In this document: in pieces, positions 42,907 through 51,647 of the stretch
How the letters are laid out: each line of letters opens with the position of its first letter
How positions within the stretch are numbered: position 1 is the first letter of the stretch
DNA from: Hyphomicrobiales bacterium
GTDB lineage: Bacteria > Pseudomonadota > Alphaproteobacteria > Rhizobiales > JAJFHB01
DNA: 64,000 nt
NCBI GenBank assembly: GCA_021775755.1
Contig: JAJFHE010000033.1
Location: 1-64,000, forward strand
Direction: 5' to 3'
Notes under the pieces: model-generated
The model's database searches: none
Seen by the model: only the letters and a program-made list of their open reading frames with translations
Told to the model about the DNA's origin: nothing
Position numbers and translations under genes: made by a program

Positions 42907-43224
42907 CTAGGTGCCCTGCGCCGTGCCAAAGGCCTTCAGCACCTCGTCGATGCGTTTGTTGGTGCGCCGTTGCTCGGCGGCCATCTCCGCCTGGCCGCGC
43001 TCGAGGCGGCCCATGTGCTCGGCCAAGTCGTCGCGCCGCACGAAGTCCTCGCGCGTTTTGTTGACCCGCTCGTGCAGCGTCTTGTCGCCGTCGTCTGCGT
43101 GATCGCGCACCGCGGAGATTTCGCGGAACACGACCCGGTCGCGCGCGATGACGCCGCCGACGACGGCGAGCAGCGATATCACCCCGCCGGCGACGGCAAC
43201 CCAGGTGCCGACATCTTCCATCAT
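42907..43224 (-). CDS. Small membrane/coiled-coil phage protein (possible holin)
   Basis: 105 residues from the ATG at 43224. One membrane segment (TWVAVAGGVISLLAVVGGVI) is followed by a charged helical region rich in coiled-coil heptads (LERGQAEMAAEQRRTNKRI). It lies upstream of the endolysin in the lysis cluster, where holins or their partners reside. A one-helix layout also fits tail or regulatory proteins, so the holin call is tentative. Confidence 0.55.
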   Translation of the reverse strand: MMEDVGTWVAVAGGVISLLAVVGGVIARDRVVFREISAVRDHADDGDKTLHERVNKTREDFVRRDDLAEHMGRLERGQAEMAAEQRRTNKRIDEVLKAFGTAQGT

Positions 43225-43234
43225 GAACCCCCGT

Positions 43235-43528
43235 TCATTTCCACAATGGCCAGCGGTGGCCGTACCCCCAGCGGCGCCGGTGCGGCCAGAAGAACGCCCC
43301 TCCGACCCGTACGGCCGCATACATGACAACCGCCAGAACCGGCCCGCGCAGTCGCCACACGCAGAACGCCAGTTCGCGGTCGGCCGCCAGCCGGTGGCCC
43401 ATGGTGCCGCCGCGCCAGTAGGCACGGTCATGCTCGACGCAACACGAACGATAGGCACCGTCCGGAAACATCGTGCAGCCGTCGCTCTTGAACGCGGTGC
43501 GCGGCAGCCCGCGCGGTGTGCGGCGCAT
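43235..43528 (-). CDS. Phospholipase A2-like small phage protein
   Basis: 97 residues. The sequence SDGCTMFPDGAYRSCCVEHD carries the Cys-Cys-x-x-His-Asp signature of phospholipase A2 active sites, followed by AYWRGGT and a second part CVWRLRGPVLAVVMYAAVR. The His-Asp pair is intact. The Ca-binding loop of secreted PLA2 is not obvious. Such proteins occur in phages and bacteria, usually unassigned. Located 3 bases from the tail-gene end and upstream of the lysis genes, it could act on membranes at lysis or entry, which is inference. Confidence 0.65.
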   Translation of the reverse strand: MRRTPRGLPRTAFKSDGCTMFPDGAYRSCCVEHDRAYWRGGTMGHRLAADRELAFCVWRLRGPVLAVVMYAAVRVGGAFFWPHRRRWGYGHRWPLWK

Positions 43529-43531
43529 CAG

Positions 43532-44062
43532 TCAGGCGCCTATGGCCCCGAGCGCGGCGAGCGCCGCATCGCGTGCGGCATTTAGCGTCTGCTCGTCGCC
43601 GGCGGCAGCGACCGCGGCCTTGCCGCCGTCTTCCTCCGCCTCGATCGCGTCCTGCCAGGCGTCCAGCTGGTCGGCCTTGATGAGAATGGCATCACGCAGC
43701 TGTTCGGTCGTGATCCCCTTTTTCGCCGCCTCCTCGCTGAACTTGTCGAGCAGCGAGGCGTCGTTCAGCGACTCGCGCGCGAGAAGTCCCTTGCGGTTGT
43801 AGACGTCGCGTTTGCCTGTGTGCTGAGATGATAGCTCGACCCGGCGCCGCTCGGCCGCGCGTTCCACTGCATCCAGATACGCGGCGCGGACTTCGTCGAG
43901 TGGAGGGCCTGGCGGTGGCTGCAACGATACGCCGTCGAAGGTCCACGACTGATCGGCTCTGTCGTGCGCAACAAGCGTGTGTTCTTCAATTTCAAAGCCC
44001 GGCTCGGCCTCGATCATGTTTACGATTTGGTTTTGGTCGTCGATGACAACAAATCTGGTCAT
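43532..44062 (-). CDS. Phage tail-fibre-associated protein (possible fibre assembly protein)
   Basis: 176 residues from the ATG at 44062 (TAATG overlap with the fibre gene). The N-terminus (TRFVVIDDQNQIVNMIEAEPG) has the pattern of small proteins that follow tail fibres and assist their assembly. The rest is helical and Ala/Glu rich (DAVERAAERRRVELSSQHTG). Function is inferred mainly from the coupled position. Confidence 0.6.
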   Translation of the reverse strand: MTRFVVIDDQNQIVNMIEAEPGFEIEEHTLVAHDRADQSWTFDGVSLQPPPGPPLDEVRAAYLDAVERAAERRRVELSSQHTGKRDVYNRKGLLARESLNDASLLDKFSEEAAKKGITTEQLRDAILIKADQLDAWQDAIEAEEDGGKAAVAAAGDEQTLNAARDAALAALGAIGA

Positions 44063-45489
44063 TATGCAAACTCCAGAACGAGGCAGCACCCGCCCTTGCC
44101 GGTGCCGCCTGTAGAGGCAATATGGCCGTTTCCGCCGCCGCCGCCCGAACCGTAAGCCTCGCCGCTGCTGCCGTTGGCCATGGATGATATGTGCGTTCGT
44201 CCCCCGCCGCCGCCACCGCCCCAGAAGCTGCTGCCTCCGAGGCCTCCGTTACCCCCTGCCGTGCTCGACTGAGCGCCGCCGCCGGGCGAACCATCGCCGC
44301 CCCATGGGTTGAACGTACCGCCGCTGGACGAGCCTCTGTCGCCGCCCGTGCCGCCCGTAGAACCGCTGCCGGTCGCTCCGCCACCACCACCGTTACCGGT
44401 GCCGTGAGCGCCGAACGATGAAGCCCCTCCGGCTGAACCCGGACCGCCTGAACCGCCTGCGCCGCCGGCGCCGATCGTTACCGTCTCGTTGCCTGAAATT
44501 GTGATCATCTCGATTGCGGTGCCGCCGGCGCCGCCGCCGCCCGCACCCGAACTGTCGTCGGCGGCACAATCAGCCCCGCCTCCGCCGCCACCGGTCACGA
44601 AATAGAGTGCTTTTGTGGCGTCAGCGTGCGGCACGTAGGTGCCCGAAGAAACAAATGCCTGCACGTTTACCAGTGTGCCGCTAACAGCGGCTGCGATTGC
44701 CGTGCGTTCCGCATCGGTCAGGATGTTCGAGTCGGCGCCTTCGAGCATATTCACCATGTTGAAGGCATCGCCCGCGATGGTACCCGGATCGTATACAGAC
44801 GCCTGCATGTCGCCCGCGCCGCCGCCGTCGACACCCTTCGGCGCATGGAACACCGACATTGCATCCGCGTCGACCGGCGCGGTGCCTTTGGTGACATCCG
44901 ATATCGTCATCTTGCGGTAACCGGTCTGGGGCGTCACCGAAGACGCAACAATAAAATCGATCCACTTGGCGCGCGTCACCGGCGAGCGGATCTCGACGCG
45001 GCCCTGATTCCAGGTTGCGACCCGGGCGCCGGAGTCCGTCCCGTCCGCGTCCGTGTCGGAAATATAGAATTCCGTCGCCAGCGCCGGGTCGGCGTTGTTG
45101 AACCAGAATTTGCCGTTGCCTTGGTCGGTGTCGCCGGTGGTGGCCTCGTAGGCGAGCGGAATTCCGAGATCCGCGCCGGCCTGCCCGGTCGCACCCGTTG
45201 CGCCCGTCGCACCTTGCGGTCCGATGATCGTCGCCACGACGGCGCCCCAGGCGCCGGCCGTTTTCGGGCCGTACACGTCACCGGTCGCATCGTCGAGATA
45301 GAAGTCGCCATTCGTACCGAGGCCGGCACCCGGCACGCCGGTACCGGTGTGCCATAGCGTGCCCTCGATACCGTCGATCGCGGCGACGATCGCCTGAAGA
45401 TCGATCTTAACGAAATTCGCGAAAGCTTCCGGAGTGTCGTCAGGTGCTCCGGGGTCGTTGATCGGCGTAACAAGTACGACGCTAGGCAT
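44062..45489 (-). CDS. Tail fibre / receptor-binding protein with glycine-rich C-terminal domain
   Basis: 475 residues. A short N-terminal part is followed by a collagen-like stretch (GPQGATGATGATGQAG, near residue 90), then a structured middle. Residues 310-470 are extremely glycine rich (GAGGAGGSGGPGSAGGASSF and similar runs) and end in a CCLVLEFA strand. Glycine-rich modules of this kind form polyglycine-II sandwiches in phage tip adhesins of the T2/S16 gp38 type, where surface loops bind receptors. This suggests the distal adhesin, but the fold is inferred from composition. It is the gene after the TipJ-like protein. Confidence 0.75.
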   Translation of the reverse strand: MPSVVLVTPINDPGAPDDTPEAFANFVKIDLQAIVAAIDGIEGTLWHTGTGVPGAGLGTNGDFYLDDATGDVYGPKTAGAWGAVVATIIGPQGATGATGATGQAGADLGIPLAYEATTGDTDQGNGKFWFNNADPALATEFYISDTDADGTDSGARVATWNQGRVEIRSPVTRAKWIDFIVASSVTPQTGYRKMTISDVTKGTAPVDADAMSVFHAPKGVDGGGAGDMQASVYDPGTIAGDAFNMVNMLEGADSNILTDAERTAIAAAVSGTLVNVQAFVSSGTYVPHADATKALYFVTGGGGGGADCAADDSSGAGGGGAGGTAIEMITISGNETVTIGAGGAGGSGGPGSAGGASSFGAHGTGNGGGGGATGSGSTGGTGGDRGSSSGGTFNPWGGDGSPGGGAQSSTAGGNGGLGGSSFWGGGGGGGRTHISSMANGSSGEAYGSGGGGGNGHIASTGGTGKGGCCLVLEFA

Positions 45490-45534
45490 GGCTCAGTCCG
45501 TTTGTTGCAAGTTGAAAATCAGGCGTGAAGTCGC

Positions 45535-48258
45535 TCAGAGGTGAAGGCCGGGTGCTTCCGGCATCAGGACGAGACGCGCGCCGTCGTCCGGCGCACCGCG
45601 CATGTTCTGGATGATGAACCGTTCGAACTCCTGGCTCGCCGGCCCGGCCGCCACGCGGCACCCCTCCTTCAGCATCGACAGAGTGTCGAAGGGCGTCGCG
45701 AAACTTATGACTTCCGAACCTGTGACCTCGTTGATCGTCTTGACGATCGCGGTGCCGTCCATCAGCTGGATCGCCACGGCAAGGGCCAGCGGCGCGGTGA
45801 TTTGCGTCCAGAAACTGGGCGCCGTCCACATGCTGCTCTGGGCCCACCAATTGCTGTCAACGGTGTTTGTGCCGAAGGTGCCCGAGCGCCAGAAACTCGG
45901 CTCGGCCCACATGCTCGGCGCGCCCCACCAGCTCGGCCCGTCTATCGTTTCGGAAACCGCCGGGTCCCCGAGCAGCAGTTCACGGTCGAGACGCAACCCG
46001 GTGACCTTGCCGTCCGACGTGATCACCGCCTCCACATGTGCGGATGAATGGTTGCGGTTGATCACATCGTGATTGAGACCGATCAGGTCGCCGCGTTCGA
46101 GCTGCTGGCTGACGATGCCGCAGTCGATCGTCGCCGCCCGGGCGCGCAGGTTCGCTTCCCTGAGCAGCCGCAGCGCCCGCCGGTTGATCTGCGCCGCGGT
46201 CGAGGCGAACGGGTCGATCAGCCCGTGCACCTCATCGTCGGAAACCGCGATCGTGCCGCCGGCGCCGTCCTCCGAATAACCGTCGAAATAGACGGTCGTT
46301 TCTTCGTTTGCGTAGCCGTTGGCGCTGTCGCGCCACTCGACCCGGAACGCCTTGGGCACGTCCTCGAACGTGCGCGCCTCCTCGAACCCCCAGGAGTTGA
46401 GCGGCATGAGAACGATGGCCGGCGTCTGCGCCGAGAGATCCTCGTCGAGCCAGAAGCCCCAGGTCGCGCCGCGCTTCTTCTTCGCCTCCCCGGCCAGTGC
46501 GCAGAGATCGAGCAGATCGTCGACGGTCTCGTCGGTCAACAGCATGTTGATCTCAAGGCCCTCGCCCGTGCAGAAGTCGTAGAACGCCTCCATCTCCGTA
46601 TCGTTCACCAGCGACCCGGGCAGCTTCTTCGCCTGCACATCGGCGAGCATGCCATGGCGCGCCCAGGAAGCCGGGTTGGATGTCTTCGCGACAGTCGACC
46701 AGTTGCCACCGGAAAAGATCGGACATTTGCCGGTCGCGATCGCTTCCAGACCCACGACCTGCATGTTGCGGATCTTGAGCGCCCACTGCGCGATTTCCGT
46801 CTCGACGATCGGGTGCTGGTCGAGCACAGACTGCAGCTTGTCGAGAACCATCGCCTGACTGCGCCCGGTCTGCGCCTGGGTCATGAACCAGCCGCCGCCG
46901 TCGAGACCCTGAATATCGAAGTGGCGCGCAAGGTTCTCCAGGTTCTCGCCGTCCATGCCGGTGCCACGCAGGAACCCGATTTCGTACTGACCCGCGGCCC
47001 ATGACGCCGGGTCGAGATAAATCTCGACGCGGTCCTCGAACACATGAACGTGACTCGCGTCGCGGCCTGTCGTGCCGAAATAACTGTCCGCCGTATATGT
47101 GCCATTGCCTGGCGCGGAGATGCCCGGAGCCACCTCGTCGACGAGGCGCATCGCCTTGTAGACGCGCTTGCCCGCCGCCGGCGGCGACGACGGCTCGGAC
47201 GCCGAACGAATGAACTTCACCTGATATTTGAACGGAATCACGTTGGCGCCGCGGAATCGAAGCTCCGGCCCGTTTCGCCACGCCCCTCCGCGCAGCCGCA
47301 AGCGCACCCGAAGCGCCGTCGACGTCGCGACATAGGCGCCGCCCGACAGTTTCGCGAGACCTTGCGGGAACGCGAACATCGCCCAGAACTCATCCCACTC
47401 AAGCGCCGTCGTCGCGAGAAACTCTTTCGACCGCGCCGCAATCACCGTGGCGGAGCTGTCGCCGTTGTTGGCGATGTACTTGTCCGCCGCCGGCTTGTTC
47501 GAGAGATACCGGTAATTCGGCATCTCCTGGCCGACCAGCTGCGGCAGCACCGACTTGGTAACGAGTGTGTTCGCCGTATCGCCCGAAACGCCGTTGCGCG
47601 TCTGCTCCTCGACCGCCGCGCCGAGATCCGCGACGGCCGTGCCGTTGACGAACCGGTCCGACGTCGTGCCCCAATCGGTCTCGCCGCCGAGGCCGACGAT
47701 CATGTGCAACAGCTCGTCCGTGCCATCCAGATCGAAATAGGGGTTTGCGAGGACCTGCGGCGCGACCTTGTCGGTGCCGAGCAACCGGTTCAGAACCGCG
47801 CCCGGCTCGATCGGGTTGAGCGACGTGCCGGCGTTCTTCAGCTCCGGCGTCGCCGTGCCGGCGGCACCGCTTGAGAAGTCCGCCTTGCCCGACGGAACGA
47901 ACCCGTCGAGCGTCGAACGCGCGAACCCGGTTAAAAGGCTGAACGCAAATAGCGGGCTGCGGATTCCACCGGAGCCGAGACCCGTCTGCAGCAGCTGCAG
48001 GCCCGATCCGACCGCGTCGCTGTCGCCGGCGACGGCGACAATCCGCACCGCGCGGCGCGGCCGGCATGTCGGCCAGTCATCCGCAGCAACCGGCATACCG
48101 CCAACCGTGACGGCGACATAGCGCGGATCGCGCACGCTGAGGCCCGGCGCGTTGTCGACAAGCCAGGCGAGGCTTGACCCGGCCGGCGCCGACCACGCGT
48201 GCTCGGAGCCAGGCCCCGAGCGGACGGTAACGTCAATGGACGCTGTGAGCTGGTTCAT
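45535..48258 (-). CDS. TipJ/gpJ-type central tail-tip protein (host specificity)
   Basis: 907 residues. The N-terminus begins as a small beta-rich domain (TASIDVTVRSGPG) and a hydrophobic GLQLLQTGLGSGG segment. The centre includes YKAMRLVDEVAP and the tail-tip region LLTDETVDDLLDLCALAGE, matching the order of lambda gpJ / TipJ proteins (hub and fibronectin-like parts). It forms the conical tip and determines adsorption with the fibre downstream. It follows the NlpC/P60 tail peptidase gene with a 26-base overlap. Confidence 0.82.
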   Translation of the reverse strand: MNQLTASIDVTVRSGPGSEHAWSAPAGSSLAWLVDNAPGLSVRDPRYVAVTVGGMPVAADDWPTCRPRRAVRIVAVAGDSDAVGSGLQLLQTGLGSGGIRSPLFAFSLLTGFARSTLDGFVPSGKADFSSGAAGTATPELKNAGTSLNPIEPGAVLNRLLGTDKVAPQVLANPYFDLDGTDELLHMIVGLGGETDWGTTSDRFVNGTAVADLGAAVEEQTRNGVSGDTANTLVTKSVLPQLVGQEMPNYRYLSNKPAADKYIANNGDSSATVIAARSKEFLATTALEWDEFWAMFAFPQGLAKLSGGAYVATSTALRVRLRLRGGAWRNGPELRFRGANVIPFKYQVKFIRSASEPSSPPAAGKRVYKAMRLVDEVAPGISAPGNGTYTADSYFGTTGRDASHVHVFEDRVEIYLDPASWAAGQYEIGFLRGTGMDGENLENLARHFDIQGLDGGGWFMTQAQTGRSQAMVLDKLQSVLDQHPIVETEIAQWALKIRNMQVVGLEAIATGKCPIFSGGNWSTVAKTSNPASWARHGMLADVQAKKLPGSLVNDTEMEAFYDFCTGEGLEINMLLTDETVDDLLDLCALAGEAKKKRGATWGFWLDEDLSAQTPAIVLMPLNSWGFEEARTFEDVPKAFRVEWRDSANGYANEETTVYFDGYSEDGAGGTIAVSDDEVHGLIDPFASTAAQINRRALRLLREANLRARAATIDCGIVSQQLERGDLIGLNHDVINRNHSSAHVEAVITSDGKVTGLRLDRELLLGDPAVSETIDGPSWWGAPSMWAEPSFWRSGTFGTNTVDSNWWAQSSMWTAPSFWTQITAPLALAVAIQLMDGTAIVKTINEVTGSEVISFATPFDTLSMLKEGCRVAAGPASQEFERFIIQNMRGAPDDGARLVLMPEAPGLHL

Positions 48259-48658
48259 ATCGCCAGAAGCTTCTTAGTCTCCGCCGCACCGAAAGGTGAT
48301 CGAAAGGAACGATCATCACGCCCGTGTCGCGTTTCGTGTTCATGACCCGGCCGCCCTCGACGACCGTGCCCACATGGAGCGGTTCGAGTCGCCCGTCGAT
48401 CATCGTGTCCATCAGAACAAGGTCGCAAACCCGGGTGTCGCCACGCTCGATCTCGCGCCACGCCGGCGCCGCCTGCCCCTGCGCCACCGCATCGCGTCGC
48501 TCCGCAAAGTCAGCCGCATGGATCCAGTCGAACAGCGGCAACCAAAAGCGCCGGCGGTCCCACACGTAGAGCCGGTGCAGCCCCCAGCAATCGGCGCCCG
48601 TCCACTCGCGCCCGCGATCGATGTAGGGGATCCGCTGAAACGCGGCGAGATCCCTCAT
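48233..48658 (-). CDS. NlpC/P60-type tail-tip peptidase (lambda gpK-like)
   Basis: 141 residues from the ATG at 48658, which overlaps the previous stop. The catalytic Cys is in EWTGADCWGLHRLYV and the His in EPLHVGTVVEGG, the NlpC/P60 pattern. In siphophages this enzyme sits at the tail tip and opens peptidoglycan during DNA entry. The computed ORF running to 49270 is correct only in this C-terminal part. Confidence 0.82.
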   Translation of the reverse strand: MRDLAAFQRIPYIDRGREWTGADCWGLHRLYVWDRRRFWLPLFDWIHAADFAERRDAVAQGQAAPAWREIERGDTRVCDLVLMDTMIDGRLEPLHVGTVVEGGRVMNTKRDTGVMIVPFDHLSVRRRLRSFWRYEPAHSVH

Positions 48659-49125
48659 CTGCGCATTGAAAGCGACGGAAACCCCGCCTTCGTGATCCGC
48701 TTGCGCGTCGCCTTCTCCGCGCCGAGGCGAACTTGCGTCAGCGTCGACGACAACCGCGCCGCGTTCCACACAGCATCGACCAGCTGGAACCCGGGCCAGG
48801 TCTCCTCGATCGTGTCCGGCGTCGCCGCGACGATCTTTTTGAACGTCACGGTCGGCACCGCCGTGGCAGCGCGCACCGTGTCGCCGATCTCGCGGTCGAC
48901 ATTGACAATCGTCAACGACGTCTCCGGCTCGCGGTCGGTCTCGCGCGGCCGTGGCAGCTCGAACGGCAAGGCCTTGTACGTCTGCCCGCCCGAAACGATC
49001 GCCTCGTTGTTGTTGACGAACCGGTGCAGCGTGCCGTCCACATCGATTTCGAGCAGCCACAGATAGATTTGATCCGTCTCGGGCGAATTCGCACCCTCGA
49101 CCGCCGGTGCGGAGATGAGCGGCAT
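48655..49125 (-). CDS. DUF1833 minor tail protein
   Basis: 156 residues with the DUF1833 pattern: YLWLLEIDVDGTLHRFVNNNE, then the LPFELPRPRETDREPETSLTI strand and VDREIGDTVRA. The family takes the place of lambda gpL in the tail-tip module. It is between the gpM-like protein and the tail peptidase with a four-base overlap. Confidence 0.75.
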   Translation of the reverse strand: MPLISAPAVEGANSPETDQIYLWLLEIDVDGTLHRFVNNNEAIVSGGQTYKALPFELPRPRETDREPETSLTIVNVDREIGDTVRAATAVPTVTFKKIVAATPDTIEETWPGFQLVDAVWNAARLSSTLTQVRLGAEKATRKRITKAGFPSLSMRR

Positions 49126-49485
49126 CTAGAGCGTTACCCAAAGCGGCAGCACGACCCGGTAAAGACCATCCGGTTGCGCGGCCGATTGCGGCGGCCCACG
49201 CCATGAGTACAGCTTTGTCAATCCAGTGACCTTGTCGAGTGCACGAAACGACGTCGCCCCGCCATTGCATGTGAGGTGATGGAAGCCGATCACCGCATCT
49301 TTCATAGCCGCGGTCATCGGCTGCAACGGCGCAGTTACCGCGAGCACCTGTTTTGTGTGACGCTGCCGTGTGACCGGGGTTGGGTCATCGACAGGCTCGC
49401 GAATGACGCCATCGACCGGTGCCTCGCCCAGACCGTTCAACATCACATTGAACGGCACGACATCTTCAATCCAGTTGGCGGCCAT
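49126..49485 (-). CDS. Minor tail protein (gpM-like position)
   Basis: 119 residues, no firm domain. Beta-rich, with RQRHTKQVLAVTAPLQPMTA and the WRGPPQSAAQPDGLYRVVLPL ending. It lies directly after the tape measure, where the first tail-tip component is encoded in siphophages. Only 2 bases separate it from the tape-measure stop. Confidence 0.6.
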   Translation of the reverse strand: MAANWIEDVVPFNVMLNGLGEAPVDGVIREPVDDPTPVTRQRHTKQVLAVTAPLQPMTAAMKDAVIGFHHLTCNGGATSFRALDKVTGLTKLYSWRGPPQSAAQPDGLYRVVLPLWVTL

Positions 49486-49487
49486 GA

Positions 49488-51365
49488 CTAGCGCAAACGT
49501 CCCCGCTCTTTCGCCCCGAACTTCGATTCGACCCGCGCGTCGACACCTTCGGCAAACCGCCTGTCGGCGAACACCAGATCAAGGATCTGCGACCCGTCAG
49601 GAGCACGTCGCGTTGTCTGGCTTTCAAGCTGCGCCGGCGCGTTGAACAGGTTCACGGTGATGTTTCCTCCAAGCGCACTGTTCGGAAGTACGCGCGCACG
49701 GCCATTGCCGACGACAGGCTCCGGCCCGTTTTCGCCGACAACCGAGATCTTGCCGGGGGGCGGCACACCCCCCGCCGCAAAGTTTCCGCCGAACAGGCTG
49801 CCGACGATGTTCTTTGCGCCATCGTTCGAAGGCGATGCAAAGAACCCGAACGCAGCGCTTGCAAGTTGGTCGAAATTGAGGCCCGAACCGTTGCCGGCAA
49901 TATTGCTCAGTTCGAATTTTCCCTCGCGTGCAAACCGCTTGATTTCGCCGAGAAGGTTGCCGAACACCTGACTTGCGCGCGTTCCAAAATTCTGGATGCG
50001 TGCACCGGCCGTTTCCGTTGCCGTGCTCAGACCATCCAGTGCACCGCCGGCGGCATTTGCCGTGCCGAGGATGGCGGCGAGTTGCGCATCCAGTTCGCCA
50101 ACGGATTGCGTTGCCGTGCCGGCATTTGCAAAGAAGTCCGAAAAGTCAGCCGTCAGCGCCTTTGTGTTGACGCCGAGTTTCTCCAACCCGGTCAGCAAGG
50201 ATCCGCCGGCGAAGTCAACCAGGCGCTCCGCCGTCTCGACAACACGGTTCATCGCTTCGGAGTAATCGTCGAATGCGCCCACAGCCGTCGCGGCGACGCC
50301 CGCCATCGTCAGCATCACGACCAGCGTGCGCGACTGGATGGCCTTGAAGATCACAAGCACCAGGCCGGCGGCACGTATCGCCTCGGCAAGCTTCACCACG
50401 GCAATGCCCACTTTCACCACACCGATCGCGATGTTCGCTGCGAGAAACGTCAGGAATATCCGCGTAACCAGTGCCCAATTGTCGGCAATCAGCTTTGCGC
50501 CCCGAATGATGCCGCGGAAAGCCGTCTCAAGCACTGACAGCGCACCCGACAGCAGCCGGCCAATCGCCTCCGCCAGACCGTCCGCGCCGTTTATCATCTC
50601 CGTGAACCGGAGTATCGCGTCACGCAGATCGTCGTTGAAACCGCCCGTGCCGATCTTCGACCTGAACGAATCGATCGCGTCGCCCGCGTTCGAAATCGCA
50701 CCGGCCAGTATTTTGGATTGACGGTCGATCGCGCCGGCGAATTCGGTCTCACCAAGCTCGGTCAGGAATTCGGTTATCGCGGCAGCGCTATTCGCGACCT
50801 TCGTTTCCATCCCCTTGAAGGTGAAGACGATCTGGTCGCCTTCCTTGCGCGCCTTGATACCGAACTCTTTTAACCGTTCGAACTCACCGACCGATGCGTC
50901 CGCCACCGCTTCCACAAACTCAAGAACGGACTTGCTGGATCCCGACGCCACATTGCCGAAAGCTTCGAGCGCGCGGATCGATGGCGTCAACCCGACCGAA
51001 AGCATCCGGTTGAATGCCTGCGTTACTTGCTGCAGGGAAAATGGCGTCCGTGCCGCAAAGCCCTGCAGGATCTCGAACACCTTGCCCGCCTTGTCGGCGG
51101 ATCCAACGAAAGTCTCGAGCGTTGCTTTCAGCGATTGGAACTCGACGTTGGTTCGAATGATGCCACCGACGAAGGCGGCGCCGACCAAGCCGGCGAGCAG
51201 GCCCTGCACCGACAGCACAACGCGCTTGACCGTGGCGCCGAACGCTTTCATCTGATCGCCGAGCGCGCGCATGCGCCTCGACACCCGCCGCGACCCCCGC
51301 TCGAACTGAGCGGAATTCATGCCAAGGTTTACCCTTAGCGCGCCAATGACAGCGTTAATGCCCAT
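49488..51365 (-). CDS. Tail tape measure protein
   Basis: 625 residues. The N-terminus (GALRVNLGMNSAQFERGSR) is the usual tape-measure start. The conserved region FQSLKATLETFVGSADKAGK, then FAARTPFSLQQVTQAFNRML, is typical of this family. Three hydrophobic stretches (about 48-68, 310-350 and 350-370) fit the segments that insert in the host membrane. Tail length in siphophages scales with this protein; 625 residues suggests a short to medium tail of about 90-100 nm. Its start overlaps the previous ORF by 11 bases. Confidence 0.88.
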   Translation of the reverse strand: MGINAVIGALRVNLGMNSAQFERGSRRVSRRMRALGDQMKAFGATVKRVVLSVQGLLAGLVGAAFVGGIIRTNVEFQSLKATLETFVGSADKAGKVFEILQGFAARTPFSLQQVTQAFNRMLSVGLTPSIRALEAFGNVASGSSKSVLEFVEAVADASVGEFERLKEFGIKARKEGDQIVFTFKGMETKVANSAAAITEFLTELGETEFAGAIDRQSKILAGAISNAGDAIDSFRSKIGTGGFNDDLRDAILRFTEMINGADGLAEAIGRLLSGALSVLETAFRGIIRGAKLIADNWALVTRIFLTFLAANIAIGVVKVGIAVVKLAEAIRAAGLVLVIFKAIQSRTLVVMLTMAGVAATAVGAFDDYSEAMNRVVETAERLVDFAGGSLLTGLEKLGVNTKALTADFSDFFANAGTATQSVGELDAQLAAILGTANAAGGALDGLSTATETAGARIQNFGTRASQVFGNLLGEIKRFAREGKFELSNIAGNGSGLNFDQLASAAFGFFASPSNDGAKNIVGSLFGGNFAAGGVPPPGKISVVGENGPEPVVGNGRARVLPNSALGGNITVNLFNAPAQLESQTTRRAPDGSQILDLVFADRRFAEGVDARVESKFGAKERGRLR

Positions 51366-51639
51366 TTGTTCGCGGACTCTCCGATCGCGCCACGATCACC
51401 GCATGCATTGTGCGGACGATCATTTCCTGTTCTTCCGGCGTTTGTGCGCGCCGCGGTGCTGATGTGAACTCTTCGAACGCCGGCAATCTGTCGCTCCGCC
51501 GGAGCGCATCAATATGCCAAACAATCCATTCTTCCCGGCGCTGGCGCCGTTGAAGCCGCGCGACCGCGGCCTCGTAAATGGTGATCATTTCTTTCGGGGT
51601 CAGAGACCAGAAGGCGGACGGATCAAGCCCTGCCTCCAC
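51355..51639 (-). CDS. Tail assembly chaperone, second frame (GT-like, -1 frameshift product)
   Basis: 94 residues from a GTG, but the frame is open for 17 more codons upstream (GEGWEWHKLLRHW). That extension looks coding and matches the Trp-rich pattern of phage tail assembly chaperones (PF09550-like, with DPSAFWSLTPKEM). It most likely is made as the C-terminal part of a 224-residue fusion, through a -1 slip at 51690-51696 in the previous gene. The fused form would correspond to lambda gpGT. Confidence 0.7.
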   Translation of the reverse strand: MEAGLDPSAFWSLTPKEMITIYEAAVARLQRRQRREEWIVWHIDALRRSDRLPAFEEFTSAPRRAQTPEEQEMIVRTMHAVIVARSESPRTNGH

Positions 51640-51647
51640 CCAGTGCC

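Noticed and set aside
44080-44600. Simple-sequence or CRISPR-like repeat
   Set aside because: Repetitive DNA here encodes the glycine-rich fibre; there are no regular spacers.
48659-49270. N-terminal part of the 345-residue ORF 48233-49270
   Set aside because: Overlaps the DUF1833 and minor tail genes in other frames; only the NlpC/P60 part is supported.
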